Assembly: GCA_003153375.1 (NCBI GenBank)
Contig: PLYM01000156.1
Coordinates: 45,183-109,182, forward strand
DNA length: 64,000 nucleotides
Source: Planctomycetaceae bacterium
GTDB taxonomy: Bacteria; Planctomycetota; Planctomycetia; Pirellulales; PALSA-1355
Direction of reading: 5' to 3'
Shown here: in pieces, positions 53,032-60,694 of the stretch
Numbering within the stretch: the first letter of the stretch is position 1
Layout: the number at the start of each line of letters is the position of its first letter
Translations under genes and position numbers: made by a program
The notes under the pieces: generated by a model
Told to the model about the DNA's origin: nothing
The model's input: the letters and a program-made list of their open reading frames with translations, nothing else
The model's database searches: none

Positions 53032-53269
53032 GATTCATAACGATCAAGCGGCGGGTGGTCGTGTGGTCGAGTGGAATGCTGGGCGCATATTGGCCCTTGC
53101 TGTATAGATCAACAACCGAGTCTGGATCCCGCCAACCGCTCGGCACATTTCCGCAAGCGTTTCAGCAACCACACGGAATCGCCGCGATACGTGTCGCCGG
53201 GCTACTTCGACCAACGCCGGCGAGCTTCGCGGCGAGGCAGATTCGGCGTTGCATCATCCACCGGGAACG

Positions 53270-53806
53270 CTAGGCGTTCCGCCCCCGCTTCAGGCGCGCG
53301 GCCTCGAATTGCTGGTCCTCGCTCTCTCGAATCAATGCGACCACTTCTCGGCCCGTCAGCTTTTGCTTTTTGAGCAAAGCCTTGGCGACATGCCTAATGT
53401 CGTGCCACGTGCGCGGTGAATCAACGAAGTTCTTAGCAACGGCGTGGACGTATCCCAGGAATGGGGATAACACCTGCTCATCCCAATAGAGCCGAGATGC
53501 CAAATCCACCGCGGCTCGCCTGTCGCCGCTCGCACCGCGCCAGTTGTTTCTTCCGGTCAGTTTCTTCTCTGCGAGGTTCCCAGCAAATAAGCAGATGATT
53601 TCCGACTCGATCTTCAGGCGGATTCGTGGTGTCATTTGGATGTCCGGCCGAAACCATTTCGGGGTCTGAGTGTGGCACCGGCCAAGCGTGCCCACTTCGG
53701 CGATGATCGATAGGCCGGTGACACGCGTATCGTGCCGGAACGCGGCCACAGCGTGCGCGGCCTCGTGGTACGCGGTCGCTCGCAATTTCTGGCGTTCAGT
53801 CGCCAT
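53270..53806 (-). CDS. M41 (FtsH-like) peptidase domain protein, stand-alone
   Basis: 178 residues starting at MATERQKLRATAYHEAAHAV, with AAAGGG 5 nt before the ATG. HEAAH (14-18) is the zinc-binding HExxH of M41 peptidases, and the following AAFRHDTRVTGLSII resembles the FtsH protease-domain context. A later acidic helix region (SGDRRAAVDLASRLYWDE) corresponds to the third-ligand region. The AAA+ ATPase and membrane parts of FtsH are missing. Such short M41-like proteins occur in mobile elements and may process or inactivate a specific protein. The target is unknown. Confidence 0.75.
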   Translation of the reverse strand: MATERQKLRATAYHEAAHAVAAFRHDTRVTGLSIIAEVGTLGRCHTQTPKWFRPDIQMTPRIRLKIESEIICLFAGNLAEKKLTGRNNWRGASGDRRAAVDLASRLYWDEQVLSPFLGYVHAVAKNFVDSPRTWHDIRHVAKALLKKQKLTGREVVALIRESEDQQFEAARLKRGRNA

Positions 53807-53912
53807 CGCTGCCCTTTCATATTGATGGTTCGAATGCCTCCATCCGCCCGGCTTGAGTCCGGTAACCGGCAGAACGAAGCAAGAGATTCTATTCGATCCT
53901 CGGGCCCCCCAT

Positions 53913-54266
53913 TCAACCAAACGGCCGAAACCAAACAGGGTTTGGGTGTCTCGCAGGCTTCACAGGCTTCGCCAGCCGCTCTGGCGCCCTCAACAGCCAC
54001 TCTTCGCCGTGGCAATCAAATAACTCAACTGTGCCCACCAGCACGCCCCGTGGCAGGCCGTCGATGTCGTCGAGCCCGAACTCTTCAGCCCACTCGGCTT
54101 CGTCTGCCGCCGGCCAGCGACCAAGGCTCGAGTATATGAAGACTCGGCCGCGAACACGCGTCGGCCGCGATCGATACTCGACAGTCTTGACGCCCTGCAT
54201 AATCAGCTCTGCGAACGGTTGTCGAATCGACAGGGCCAGTTTTGGCTTTGCCATGTGCACCGCCAT
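53913..54266 (-). CDS. ASCH-domain protein
   Basis: 117 residues if started at MAVHMAKPKLALSI; an ATG four codons later is equally possible. The ASCH fold is recognisable: LALSIRQPFAELIMQGVKTVEYR at the start, then RVRGRVFIYSS and GVLVGTVELFDC. ASCH domains are RNA- or nucleotide-binding PUA-like barrels, common in phages and islands, some with RNA-cleaving or acetylcytidine-hydrolysing activity. It lies in the leftward operon of the element. Confidence 0.8.
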   Translation of the reverse strand: MAVHMAKPKLALSIRQPFAELIMQGVKTVEYRSRPTRVRGRVFIYSSLGRWPAADEAEWAEEFGLDDIDGLPRGVLVGTVELFDCHGEEWLLRAPERLAKPVKPARHPNPVWFRPFG

Positions 54267-54344
54267 CAATCGATAAGGTTGAACTCGCCAGCGATCAGGG
54301 CAGTGAACATCGCCGCCCCACCTGCTGGCTCTTGCGGTACACAA

Positions 54345-54890
54345 CTACTCGGGTCTTCGCACCCTGAACTGTGCCAGTTCGTCAGCCGTCGGCCGCACGA
54401 CGCACACCGGGTGGGTGCATCGCATCTCGGCGAACCCCATGCCACCCTGACCAACCTCAATTAAGCCGAACGGCATAGGCAGTGGCTGACCAAGTTCGAC
54501 AAGAAGGTGCCAACAAAGACTTTGGCGAGAAGGCAAGCGATTTAGTCGGGCGACTTCGGCCAGCCCCTCGGGGCGATCGAATGACTCTGTGTCGTCGAAC
54601 CACATCTCTCTATAAGCCGAGATGTCGGTCGGCAACCCGATCAGACTATCACCGACCGAATCATCGTGGCGAGCTTCGGCGATGTAGAACCGCTTCGGGC
54701 TCGCAAGCGGCTTGAATCGTCGCTTAGCGATACTTGTACCGTTTTTCCTCCTGGAATCGCGGGCTTCCTCTTCGCTGACAAAGATGCGTGTTGGAAAACG
54801 CTGACCGTCTGTCGAACGCCCAAGATCGGCGTAGTAATAGGCCGGCGGTTCTTGCGAGTCGATATTGACCAGCGGGTGGGTGTCGCTCAT
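54345..54890 (-). CDS. element protein of unknown function
   Basis: 181 residues from MSDTHPLVNIDSQEPPAYYY, where AAGGG lies about 8 nt upstream; the longer frame adds residues without support. The sequence is mixed alpha/beta with FPTRIFVSEEEARDSRRKNG, FYIAEARHDDS and CTHPVCVVRPTADELAQF. No family was recognised. Confidence 0.65.
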   Translation of the reverse strand: MSDTHPLVNIDSQEPPAYYYADLGRSTDGQRFPTRIFVSEEEARDSRRKNGTSIAKRRFKPLASPKRFYIAEARHDDSVGDSLIGLPTDISAYREMWFDDTESFDRPEGLAEVARLNRLPSRQSLCWHLLVELGQPLPMPFGLIEVGQGGMGFAEMRCTHPVCVVRPTADELAQFRVRRPE

Positions 54891-55064
54891 TGTCAGAGCC
54901 CTTCGAACTGTGTTAAGCCGCTGGTCTAGCCTGAACCACCCAGGCAACCCAGCAGCGGGTTCGGTCACAATTGTGTTCAGGCGGTAAACCGCAAAGCAAT
55001 CGGTCTGGGCCGACGGGGGCGAGCCGAGAAGTTCGGCCCCTGCCCCCGCCGGCGACTTCTCGCG

Positions 55065-55520
55065 TTATCGTTCGCTCGGCAGCATCAGCGTCATACACGG
55101 CACGGCTCTGCCCGCCGCGTTGTACGTGCTGCCGCGATCGACGGTTAACTTGATGGCCGATAATGGAAAATCGGTGAATTCGATTTCTTGCGTTATGGCG
55201 TACGGCTCGTTTGTGTCTGCCTTACAGGTCAGGGCGGCCGACTTGTCGGCGTTGACCTTCAGCTGCCAGATTTGGTAGTCGCGCAGCATCTCGTTGCCTG
55301 TTAAACGCCGGTCTCGCTGATAGCTCGCGATGGCGTCAATCAGCCAGTAGGCTTGGCCAGCTTCGGCAACGTGCTTGACCCCGTCTGTGTAGATCATGCC
55401 TGATAGCTGGTGGCGGTGAAAATTCTCGCTGCCGTGAAAATGGGCCAGCGATTCGGCGGTGAGCGCCGGGGCGGTTTGTCTGGCGGGTTCGATGCTCGTC
55501 GTTTTGGCTTGGTTGGTCAT
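55065..55520 (-). CDS. DUF6876 family protein
   Basis: 151 residues with AAGGG 7 nt before the ATG. The core HFHGSENFHRHQLSGMIYTD, GVKHVAEAGQAYWLIDAIASY and FTDFPLSAIKLTV matches the DUF6876 family, small proteins of unknown function found in phages and integrative elements. It belongs to the leftward operon. Confidence 0.75.
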   Translation of the reverse strand: MTNQAKTTSIEPARQTAPALTAESLAHFHGSENFHRHQLSGMIYTDGVKHVAEAGQAYWLIDAIASYQRDRRLTGNEMLRDYQIWQLKVNADKSAALTCKADTNEPYAITQEIEFTDFPLSAIKLTVDRGSTYNAAGRAVPCMTLMLPSER

Positions 55521-55636
55521 TGGTGTGCCCTTTCGTTTTGGGTGGCTTCGTTTCGATTGTTGCTCGCCGGCTGACCCAACTCAGTAAAGAGCCGACGGGG
55601 GCGATCGGCCTTCGCCCCGTCGGCAAGATGAAAAGG

Positions 55637-55867
55637 TCACTCAATAACCTCAATCGCTCGCACGGCAATTGGCCGCACGCGAGCCTTGAAACCGCTCTTA
55701 CGCGAATCGCGATTCAACTCGCTGGCGATGTCTCTGGCCGAAAGACGGTCAGTGATGTCTGACACGACTTGCCGTCGGCCATCGATCGTTAAAATCACTG
55801 CGAACATCTGCTGGTGGGTCTTAAATCGGCGACGGCTGTTGGTTTTGGTGGCGGTAGCAGAAACCAT
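55637..55867 (-). CDS. small basic protein of unknown function
   Basis: 76 residues with a good ribosome binding site (AAGGG, 8 nt before ATG). Basic start (KTNSRRRFKTHQQ), then FAVILTIDGRRQVVSDITDRLSARDIASEL, a beta-beta-alpha pattern. It could be a nucleic-acid binding protein. No family was recognised. Confidence 0.6.
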   Translation of the reverse strand: MVSATATKTNSRRRFKTHQQMFAVILTIDGRRQVVSDITDRLSARDIASELNRDSRKSGFKARVRPIAVRAIEVIE

Positions 55868-55956
55868 GGTTGAAACCCTTCATGAGTTAAGGCAGTGAAG
55901 CCCGGCGGTGCCCTTCATGGGTCGCGCCGACGGGGTGAGCGAAAAACGCGAGACGC

Positions 55957-56475
55957 CTAGCCGACGATCGACAGCGAGGGTTCATTGGCCTCGGCAAGAT
56001 CGGCGAGCCGATACTTGCACGAAACCGAACCGCGAACATTGGTCGTCTTCTTGGCTCGCAGCCGCACCAGCATGGCCGTGGCCGCTTCGGTGATGCCGGC
56101 CGGCACGTCGGGCAACGTGCAGCCAGCCGCCGCGAACTGCTCGGGCAGGTCACGCAAGATGGCCTCGCGGGTGGCCGTGTTCAGCTTGGCGAGAATGGCC
56201 GCGACGATGCAATTGACGTCGGGCGTTGCGCTGCTGGCCCGTTGGCTGTCGTGGCCGACAGAAAGAATGGCCGAGATTGACTGTTCGAATGACTCGCCGT
56301 CAATCGAGCCCGAGACGGCCAGGTCGATGCGGTGCGTTTCGCCGGCCTCAAGATCGTCACGAACCGCTTCTTTGTCGGCGGTTTTGAGTAAGGCGTGCCA
56401 GGCGATGGCAGAGACGACGCTTGACGGGGTGGCTGTGCGGTTGGCGCGACGGGTGGGGTGCAGTAAAGTTGACAT
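55957..56475 (-). CDS. first gene of leftward operon, unknown function
   Basis: 172 residues, preceded by GAGGT and, about 100 bases upstream, by a near-consensus promoter. The protein has IDLAVSGSIDGESFEQSISAIL (beta) followed by helices (CIVAAILAKLNTATREAILRDL). A 178-residue frame on the opposite strand is rejected because the leftward frame has the better ribosome binding site and agrees with its neighbours. Family unknown. Confidence 0.65.
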   Translation of the reverse strand: MSTLLHPTRRANRTATPSSVVSAIAWHALLKTADKEAVRDDLEAGETHRIDLAVSGSIDGESFEQSISAILSVGHDSQRASSATPDVNCIVAAILAKLNTATREAILRDLPEQFAAAGCTLPDVPAGITEAATAMLVRLRAKKTTNVRGSVSCKYRLADLAEANEPSLSIVG

Positions 56476-56577
56476 GTCTCGACCTCTTATACAGGTTCGG
56501 GGCCAGGGGCCGGGGTGTTAGTCGCACCGTCGGCCCCACTTTATTCAGGGCAACCGCGTTGCCCCTGTCTGATCGTG

Positions 56578-56605
56578 ATTATAGCAACTGAAATATACCT
56601 GTCAA
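56578..56605 (-). promoter_or_regulatory. near-consensus promoter for the leftward accessory operon
   Basis: On the minus strand TTGACA (56600-56605) and TATAAT (56578-56583), both perfect, are separated by 16 bases. This is the strongest vegetative promoter seen in the window. It lies in the 160-base divergent region shared with the XRE regulator gene, which is therefore its likely repressor. ACAA-tttttt-TTGT-like symmetry (56617-56627) may be part of an operator. Confidence 0.8.
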
Positions 56606-56635
56606 GTAGACGCACAATTTTTTTGTCGGTACGCT

Positions 56636-56974
56636 ATGACTATGTTAATCAGTGAACAGATGCGTCAGGCAATCGAACAGTCTGGGCTGTCAGTCAATCA
56701 AGTTGCAAAGGCCGCCGGTGTACCGCAGCCTGTGCTCAGTCACTTTCTTTCGCGTGACCCGAACCGACGCCGCGACATTCGCCTTGAACGCACCGCCGAC
56801 AAGCTTGCCCTTTACTTTGGTCTTGAGCTAACGGCGGTGACAAGCAAATCCGCCGCCAGCCCCGAGCGGAGGCGTCAGAAGTCGGCTACGCCATCCAAGC
56901 CTTCGCGCCGGATTGCGGAGAAGAAGAAGGAAGATCGGCCAACCGCCAAGCGGAAGGCAAAGCGACCCGACTAG
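56636..56974 (+). CDS. XRE-family HTH transcriptional regulator
   Basis: 112 residues (a second ATG is two codons in). The helix-turn-helix is at about 17-40 (LSVNQVAKAAGVPQPVLSHFLS), followed by RRRDIRLERTADKLALYFGLEL, typical of Cro/C1-type repressors. The C-terminal 40 residues are Lys/Arg-rich and probably disordered. The gene is divergent from the leftward operon across a strong promoter, the usual layout of a phage-like lysis-lysogeny or maintenance switch. Confidence 0.88.
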   Translation: MTMLISEQMRQAIEQSGLSVNQVAKAAGVPQPVLSHFLSRDPNRRRDIRLERTADKLALYFGLELTAVTSKSAASPERRRQKSATPSKPSRRIAEKKKEDRPTAKRKAKRPD

Positions 56975-57135
56975 TCGCACTCTCCGTGCATCTTCCCGTC
57001 ACCGCCGCCATTTTCTTGACGCGGTGGACATATCCGGCGATAGTAAGGCGGTTTTACTCCACTGGCTCTCGCTTAGGATGGTCGCCATGGCGCTTCAGAA
57101 ATGAACCACCAAGTCGAACTGATGAAGTTGAAGTG

Positions 57136-57465
57136 ATGGGTAAATTTCGCCGCCAGAAAAGCTGGGCATGCATGAGCACACCGACCAATTACCGCCTGAA
57201 GATCGCAGACACGCCGACTGACGGCGACGAGGACCCATTGCCGATCGACACCACCACCGAGGCCGAGGACGCCGAAACGCCTTCGCCCGAGGTCGTCTCA
57301 TCGGCTCCGCCGGCGCCCTCTGGCACCGAAAACAAACGCCGCGGCCGGCGGGGCCGGGTGCAAAGAGTGACGACCGAAGAAATCGACGCCGAAATCGAAC
57401 GAGTCAATCGCCTGAACGGGAATATCAAGCCTGGAATTGCGCCCGGCACCTGGCAAGACGAATAG
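57136..57465 (+). CDS. small acidic/basic protein of unknown function
   Basis: 109 residues from MGKFRRQKSW; an ATG at 57172 gives 97. An acidic, Pro/Thr-rich middle (DTTTEAEDAETPSPEVV) is followed by a basic patch (NKRRGRRGRVQRV) and a helix (TTEEIDAEIERVNRLNG). Largely disordered by composition. No strong ribosome binding site. It sits between the XRE regulator and the small RNA-Abi locus. Confidence 0.5.
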   Translation: MGKFRRQKSWACMSTPTNYRLKIADTPTDGDEDPLPIDTTTEAEDAETPSPEVVSSAPPAPSGTENKRRGRRGRVQRVTTEEIDAEIERVNRLNGNIKPGIAPGTWQDE

Positions 57466-57710
57466 CCGGGCAGTGGCTCGCGCTGACAATGGCGGGCCGG
57501 CGGACGTTCGGCTAGATGCCCGCTTGCGAGATCTGTGGCCGCCGGAAGGGTGGCGATCACGACGCGGATCCACGAATGCCCCTGCTAGCAATACCGTGGA
57601 CTATGGCCTAAAATGCCGTCGGCCCGGCCCTTGGGGGGCATCGCATTCGTTAAATCCCGCATGGTTTTCCGTTATGTGTGGCGTTTCCGGCGGCATTCGC
57701 GCTAGACTCA

Positions 57711-57739
57711 TTGACTCCCCCCCTGGCACCCGATATTAT
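57711..57739 (+). promoter_or_regulatory. promoter upstream of the ncRNA-Abi locus
   Basis: TTGACT (57711-57716) and TATTAT (57734-57739) with exactly 17 bases between them. Transcription would start near 57746, immediately at the base of a structured, terminator-ended segment, rather than at a coding region. Confidence 0.65.
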
Positions 57740-57745
57740 CCCTCT

Positions 57746-57802
57746 AGCAGACCCGCCGGGCCTCTGTCGAAAGACATGCTCACTTCGGCGGGTTTTTCTT
57801 TT
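57746..57802 (+). ncRNA. structured small RNA preceding the Abi gene
   Basis: About 57 bases. The outer stem ACCCGCCG (57751-57758) pairs perfectly with CGGCGGGT (57786-57793). Inside the 27-base loop is a second stem TGTC-GAAA-GACA (57765-57776) closed by a GNRA tetraloop. TTTTTCTTTT (57793-57802) follows, so the outer stem also serves as an intrinsic terminator. The segment begins right after a good promoter and ends 25 bases before the Abi start codon. This is the layout of an RNA that is both a discrete transcript and an attenuator for the downstream toxin-like gene. No open frame is plausible. Confidence 0.7.
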
Positions 57803-57827
57803 GGGCCATGCTTGGCCGGGCTGGGTG

Positions 57828-58727
57828 ATGAAATACACTAAGCCCCCTTTGGCTTATGGCGACCAAGCTGATCTGCTCCTGAGTCGCGGCATGGCCGGCG
57901 ACCGGGATCTGATGATCGAGCGGCTAGCCGTGGTGAATTACTATCGGCTCAGCGGCTACTGGTATCCATTTCGGGATTTGCCGAATGACGCTTTCAAGGC
58001 CGGCACAACGTTCGACGATGTCTGGATGCGGTACGCCTTTGACAGGCGGTTGCGGCTAGTCGTTATGGATGCCGTTGAACGCGTCGAAATTGCTTGTCGT
58101 GCTTGGCTCGCCTACCACCATGCTCACGCTGCCAACGATCCCTTCACCTACGCGATGGATTCGGCGGCGCTTCCTGGGCTTGCGGCTGACCAACGCCAAC
58201 GCTTTCTGGATGAGCTGGCCGGCCAGACGGGTAATAGCAAGGAAAGTTTCGCGCAACATTTCCGCACGAAATACGGAAGCGACCACGGCTACATGCCGGT
58301 ATGGATGGCCAGCGAGATCATGACCTTTGGACATATGCTCACTCTCTTTCGTGGGTCCTCGCAACAGGTGAAGCGTGATGTATCGCTCCCCCTCGGAGTT
58401 CACGACACAGTGGTTCTGTCGTGGCTTCTCGCCCTAAACACAATCCGGAATATATGCGCCCATCACGGGCGACTCTGGAATCGCGTGCTCGGGACAAAAC
58501 CACAGATTCCCAGCGGGAAAAAACATCCCGATTGGCACTTGCCCGTCGCAATCACGAACGATCGTATTTTTGGAATATTGACTATCCTAAAATACTGCCT
58601 GAACCGCGTCGCGCCGCAGAGTCAGTGGCCAAACCGGCTTGTGCAACTTCTCGACGACTTCCCGGCGATCCCAAAGAAGAGTATGGGGATCCCCGACGAT
58701 TGGACCAAGTGCCCGATTTGGTCTTAA
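57828..58727 (+). CDS. Abi_2 family abortive-infection protein (HEPN-type)
   Basis: 299 residues with the Abi_2 (AbiD/AbiF-like) pattern: RLAVVNYYRLSGYWYPFRD near 33-50, VDRRLR-type AFDRRLRLVVMDAVERVEIACR, FRTKYGS, MPVWMASEIMTFGHMLTLF, and LNTIRNICAHHGRLWNR near 204-219. RNICAH is the R-x4-H motif of HEPN ribonucleases, so the protein probably cleaves RNA when activated, causing growth arrest on phage infection. The start was chosen at MKYTKPPLAY; the frame is open upstream but crosses the terminator-like RNA. It lies immediately behind the structured RNA and its promoter. Confidence 0.9.
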   Translation: MKYTKPPLAYGDQADLLLSRGMAGDRDLMIERLAVVNYYRLSGYWYPFRDLPNDAFKAGTTFDDVWMRYAFDRRLRLVVMDAVERVEIACRAWLAYHHAHAANDPFTYAMDSAALPGLAADQRQRFLDELAGQTGNSKESFAQHFRTKYGSDHGYMPVWMASEIMTFGHMLTLFRGSSQQVKRDVSLPLGVHDTVVLSWLLALNTIRNICAHHGRLWNRVLGTKPQIPSGKKHPDWHLPVAITNDRIFGILTILKYCLNRVAPQSQWPNRLVQLLDDFPAIPKKSMGIPDDWTKCPIWS

Positions 58728-58844
58728 GCCATGCAGGCGTTGACAACTCGCCCCGCGGCCTCGAGCCTCTGCTTGAAAAAAAGCGTCGCTCGCATCAGCC
58801 CGTACCGCTCAGCACGAGGTACACAGTTCAGGAGCCGAACCGGG

Positions 58845-59063
58845 CTATCTGTTTGGCGACGGCCGTGGCGCCGTCAGATAGAGCGCCGGTACACAACAGT
58901 GCGTACAAATGAACGCACAAAGCGCGTAGGCAAGTCTCTCATCCCAATCGTCGCACGACTCACCATGCGACTTCACCCTGGACCAAAGTCCATCGAAGGT
59001 AAACGCATATTTGTCGACTTCTTCTTGGCTCATAACCCGGCCCCACTGATTTTGCGAAACCAT
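58845..59063 (-). CDS. small protein of unknown function
   Basis: 72 residues. A strong ribosome binding site (AAAGGAG, about 5 nt before the ATG) supports it. The body SQEEVDKYAFTFDGLWSRVKSH, DDWDERLAYALCAFICTHCC reads like a small alpha-helical protein with a Cys-rich patch near residues 49-57. It follows the HGG-motif protein in the leftward direction. No family recognised. Confidence 0.6.
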   Translation of the reverse strand: MVSQNQWGRVMSQEEVDKYAFTFDGLWSRVKSHGESCDDWDERLAYALCAFICTHCCVPALYLTAPRPSPNR

Positions 59064-59107
59064 CTCGGCTCCTTTGGTTTAAAAACTGACTTGCTTCGTC
59101 GGTCGCG

Positions 59108-60046
59108 TTACTTGCCCGCCAGCGGCGGCGATAGACTTGGAACTTGATCCACAACCAAAGTACGCTCAATCGCAGCACTGATCCGGCTCAACGTGTCCCG
59201 GTCCTGAACGACCATTCTGACGGCATCGCCTAATCGGGCTGCCAGCGCGAAGGCCTGCTCGACGGTCAGGGTCTGCTCAAGGTCGACCAAACGGCGGTGC
59301 TCCTCGCGTGTTGCCGCCATTCGGTCTTTGACCGCGGCAAACACTTCTTGCCAGACCTCTTCTTCTTGCGCGCCATCTCGGATCGTCTTGCCAATGTCAG
59401 TCAGCAGCTCGGTGATCCTTGCGGCCTTGGCGGCTCGGCGTTCCTCAGCCTGAGAATCGTCGGGGGCAATCCGCTCAGAATTGGCTCGAGCGAATTCGTC
59501 CCAGAGGCGGAGTAACGTCGTCCGATAGCTGCCTGTGTCGAGGCTAGCAAGCTTCTCGGCGGCCTCTGCCGCTCGCACGTCAAACAGGGCCACGTACTTG
59601 CGGAGGGACAGCAGTTCGGGGTCCGACATCGCTGCTTCGAACCGCTCGCGGAGACGCACAGGGAGAGAAGCCGCCAGGCTCTTCGAGTACCGGCCGTGCT
59701 TGAACGTCGGCGATGCAGCGCCGGCGAGCGATTTGCCGCCGTGCACCCTGCAACGACCGCATGGCATGGCCGCAGCGTGGCAGAAGCCACCTCGGCGCCG
59801 CTTGGCGCCACACATCCACGGTTCAAGGGGACCGTCGGCTGAACTGCCAGCGGTGGCCAGGCTGGCCGTGTTGTCATCTCGGTTGGGAGAGGCACTATCC
59901 GGCGGCTCGAGGGCCCCGGCCTTCGAAGCAGCTGCACCAACATCGGCGGTCGGGGGCTGGGAGGCCGCGGGGCCCGCGGGGCCGGCCGACGGGTGATCGT
60001 GAGTCGGATCGATCGGCGGATCTGGAGGCCCGTTTGATTCATCCAT
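59108..60046 (-). CDS. HGG zinc-motif protein of phage/mobile-element type
   Basis: 312 residues. Residues 1-75 are Pro/Ala-rich and disordered. C79-x9-C89-x6-C96-x2-C99-x2-H102-GG forms a compact Cys/His motif (MCGAKRRRGGFCH, then PCGRCRVHGGKS) like that of small proteins encoded in phages and islands, often near terminase or packaging genes. The rest is helical (residues 125-300, with charged heptads such as EEVWQEVFAAVKDRM). DNA binding is likely. A packaging or replication accessory role is inference. Confidence 0.7.
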   Translation of the reverse strand: MDESNGPPDPPIDPTHDHPSAGPAGPAASQPPTADVGAAASKAGALEPPDSASPNRDDNTASLATAGSSADGPLEPWMCGAKRRRGGFCHAAAMPCGRCRVHGGKSLAGAASPTFKHGRYSKSLAASLPVRLRERFEAAMSDPELLSLRKYVALFDVRAAEAAEKLASLDTGSYRTTLLRLWDEFARANSERIAPDDSQAEERRAAKAARITELLTDIGKTIRDGAQEEEVWQEVFAAVKDRMAATREEHRRLVDLEQTLTVEQAFALAARLGDAVRMVVQDRDTLSRISAAIERTLVVDQVPSLSPPLAGK

Positions 60047-60262
60047 GAATTATCTCTTGGGGTGACTGCCGACTAATGGGGTGCTCAAGGTCCAGGCCCG
60101 GCCGCTACTGCGTGCCGGCAACGGCGGAGGCGATCAATTGGGTTCATCCAGCAGCCAATACATGCGAGCGGCCAGCCGTCGGCGCCCTGCGGCGGCGTCG
60201 TGCCCAGCTCATGGCGCCGGAAACGATGTCGCCGGCGATTGTCTTCATTGGTTTTCACGCCC
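60047..60262. other. non-coding stretch before the iteron cluster
   Basis: 216 bases between the HGG-motif gene and the first degenerate iteron. Overlapping frames exist but none has a ribosome binding site or recognisable protein. It presumably carries the promoter of the leftward HGG gene. Confidence 0.4.
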
Positions 60263-60626
60263 ATTGGTCGGGTTGTGTGCAGGCTTTTGGTCAGTTTGGT
60301 CAGTTTAGGGCAACCAAAACTTTCCAAACTGCCCAGACATAAACCATTGATAATAAATAAGTTAGATATTGATTGGTCAGTTTGGTCAGTTTGGTCAACA
60401 CATAGGACGTATACGCGCGCGTTTTAGTTTTCCTGATGTCGTATATAATGTGGTCGCATGCGCTTCCCCGGGAATTCTTTCGCGTATAGGGAGCCTCTCT
60501 CCCGCCAATTTACTGACCAAACTGACCAATTCGTTGCTTCTCCTTAACACATAAAGACTTGCGGTGGTCAGTTGCGGTTTTCCGGTCTGACCAAACTGAC
60601 CAGTGAGCCCTCGAAAACTGACCAAT
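60263..60626. repeat. iteron cluster with AT-rich tract, candidate replication origin
   Basis: A 9-base unit, TTTGGTCAG or its complement CTGACCAAA, occurs about ten times. Forward copies are at 60286-60303 (two in tandem), 60372-60398 (three in tandem) and a core TGGTCAG at 60565-60571. Reverse copies are at 60513-60530 (two), 60587-60604 (two, one degenerate) and 60618-60626. A degenerate forward copy is at 60263. Between the first two groups lies a very AT-rich stretch (about 60335-60375) suited to strand opening. The cluster is immediately 3' of the primase/helicase gene, as the origin is in SaPI-type satellites. Confidence 0.75.
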
Positions 60627-60694
60627 TGGGCGATTCGAGGCCGCATGCACGGGTTCCGTCGTGGGTCAGTGATGCCTGGTGCTCGTTTTCTGGG

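Noticed and set aside
55985..56521. A 178-codon plus-strand frame opposite the first gene of the leftward operon
   Set aside because: The leftward frame has a ribosome binding site and a strong promoter, and is collinear with its neighbours.
57437..57841. A 134-codon frame over the region upstream of the Abi gene
   Set aside because: It crosses the promoter and the terminator-like hairpin, lacks a ribosome binding site, and has a composition unlike any protein family.
60263..60626. CRISPR array
   Set aside because: The repeat unit is only 9 bases, partly tandem without spacers and present in both orientations, and no cas genes are near. It fits iterons instead.
60200..60646. Small proteins with repeated tripeptides encoded through the 9-base repeats
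   Set aside because: A 9-base unit necessarily gives tripeptide repeats in open frames. No frame has a ribosome binding site, and the repeats occur in both orientations.
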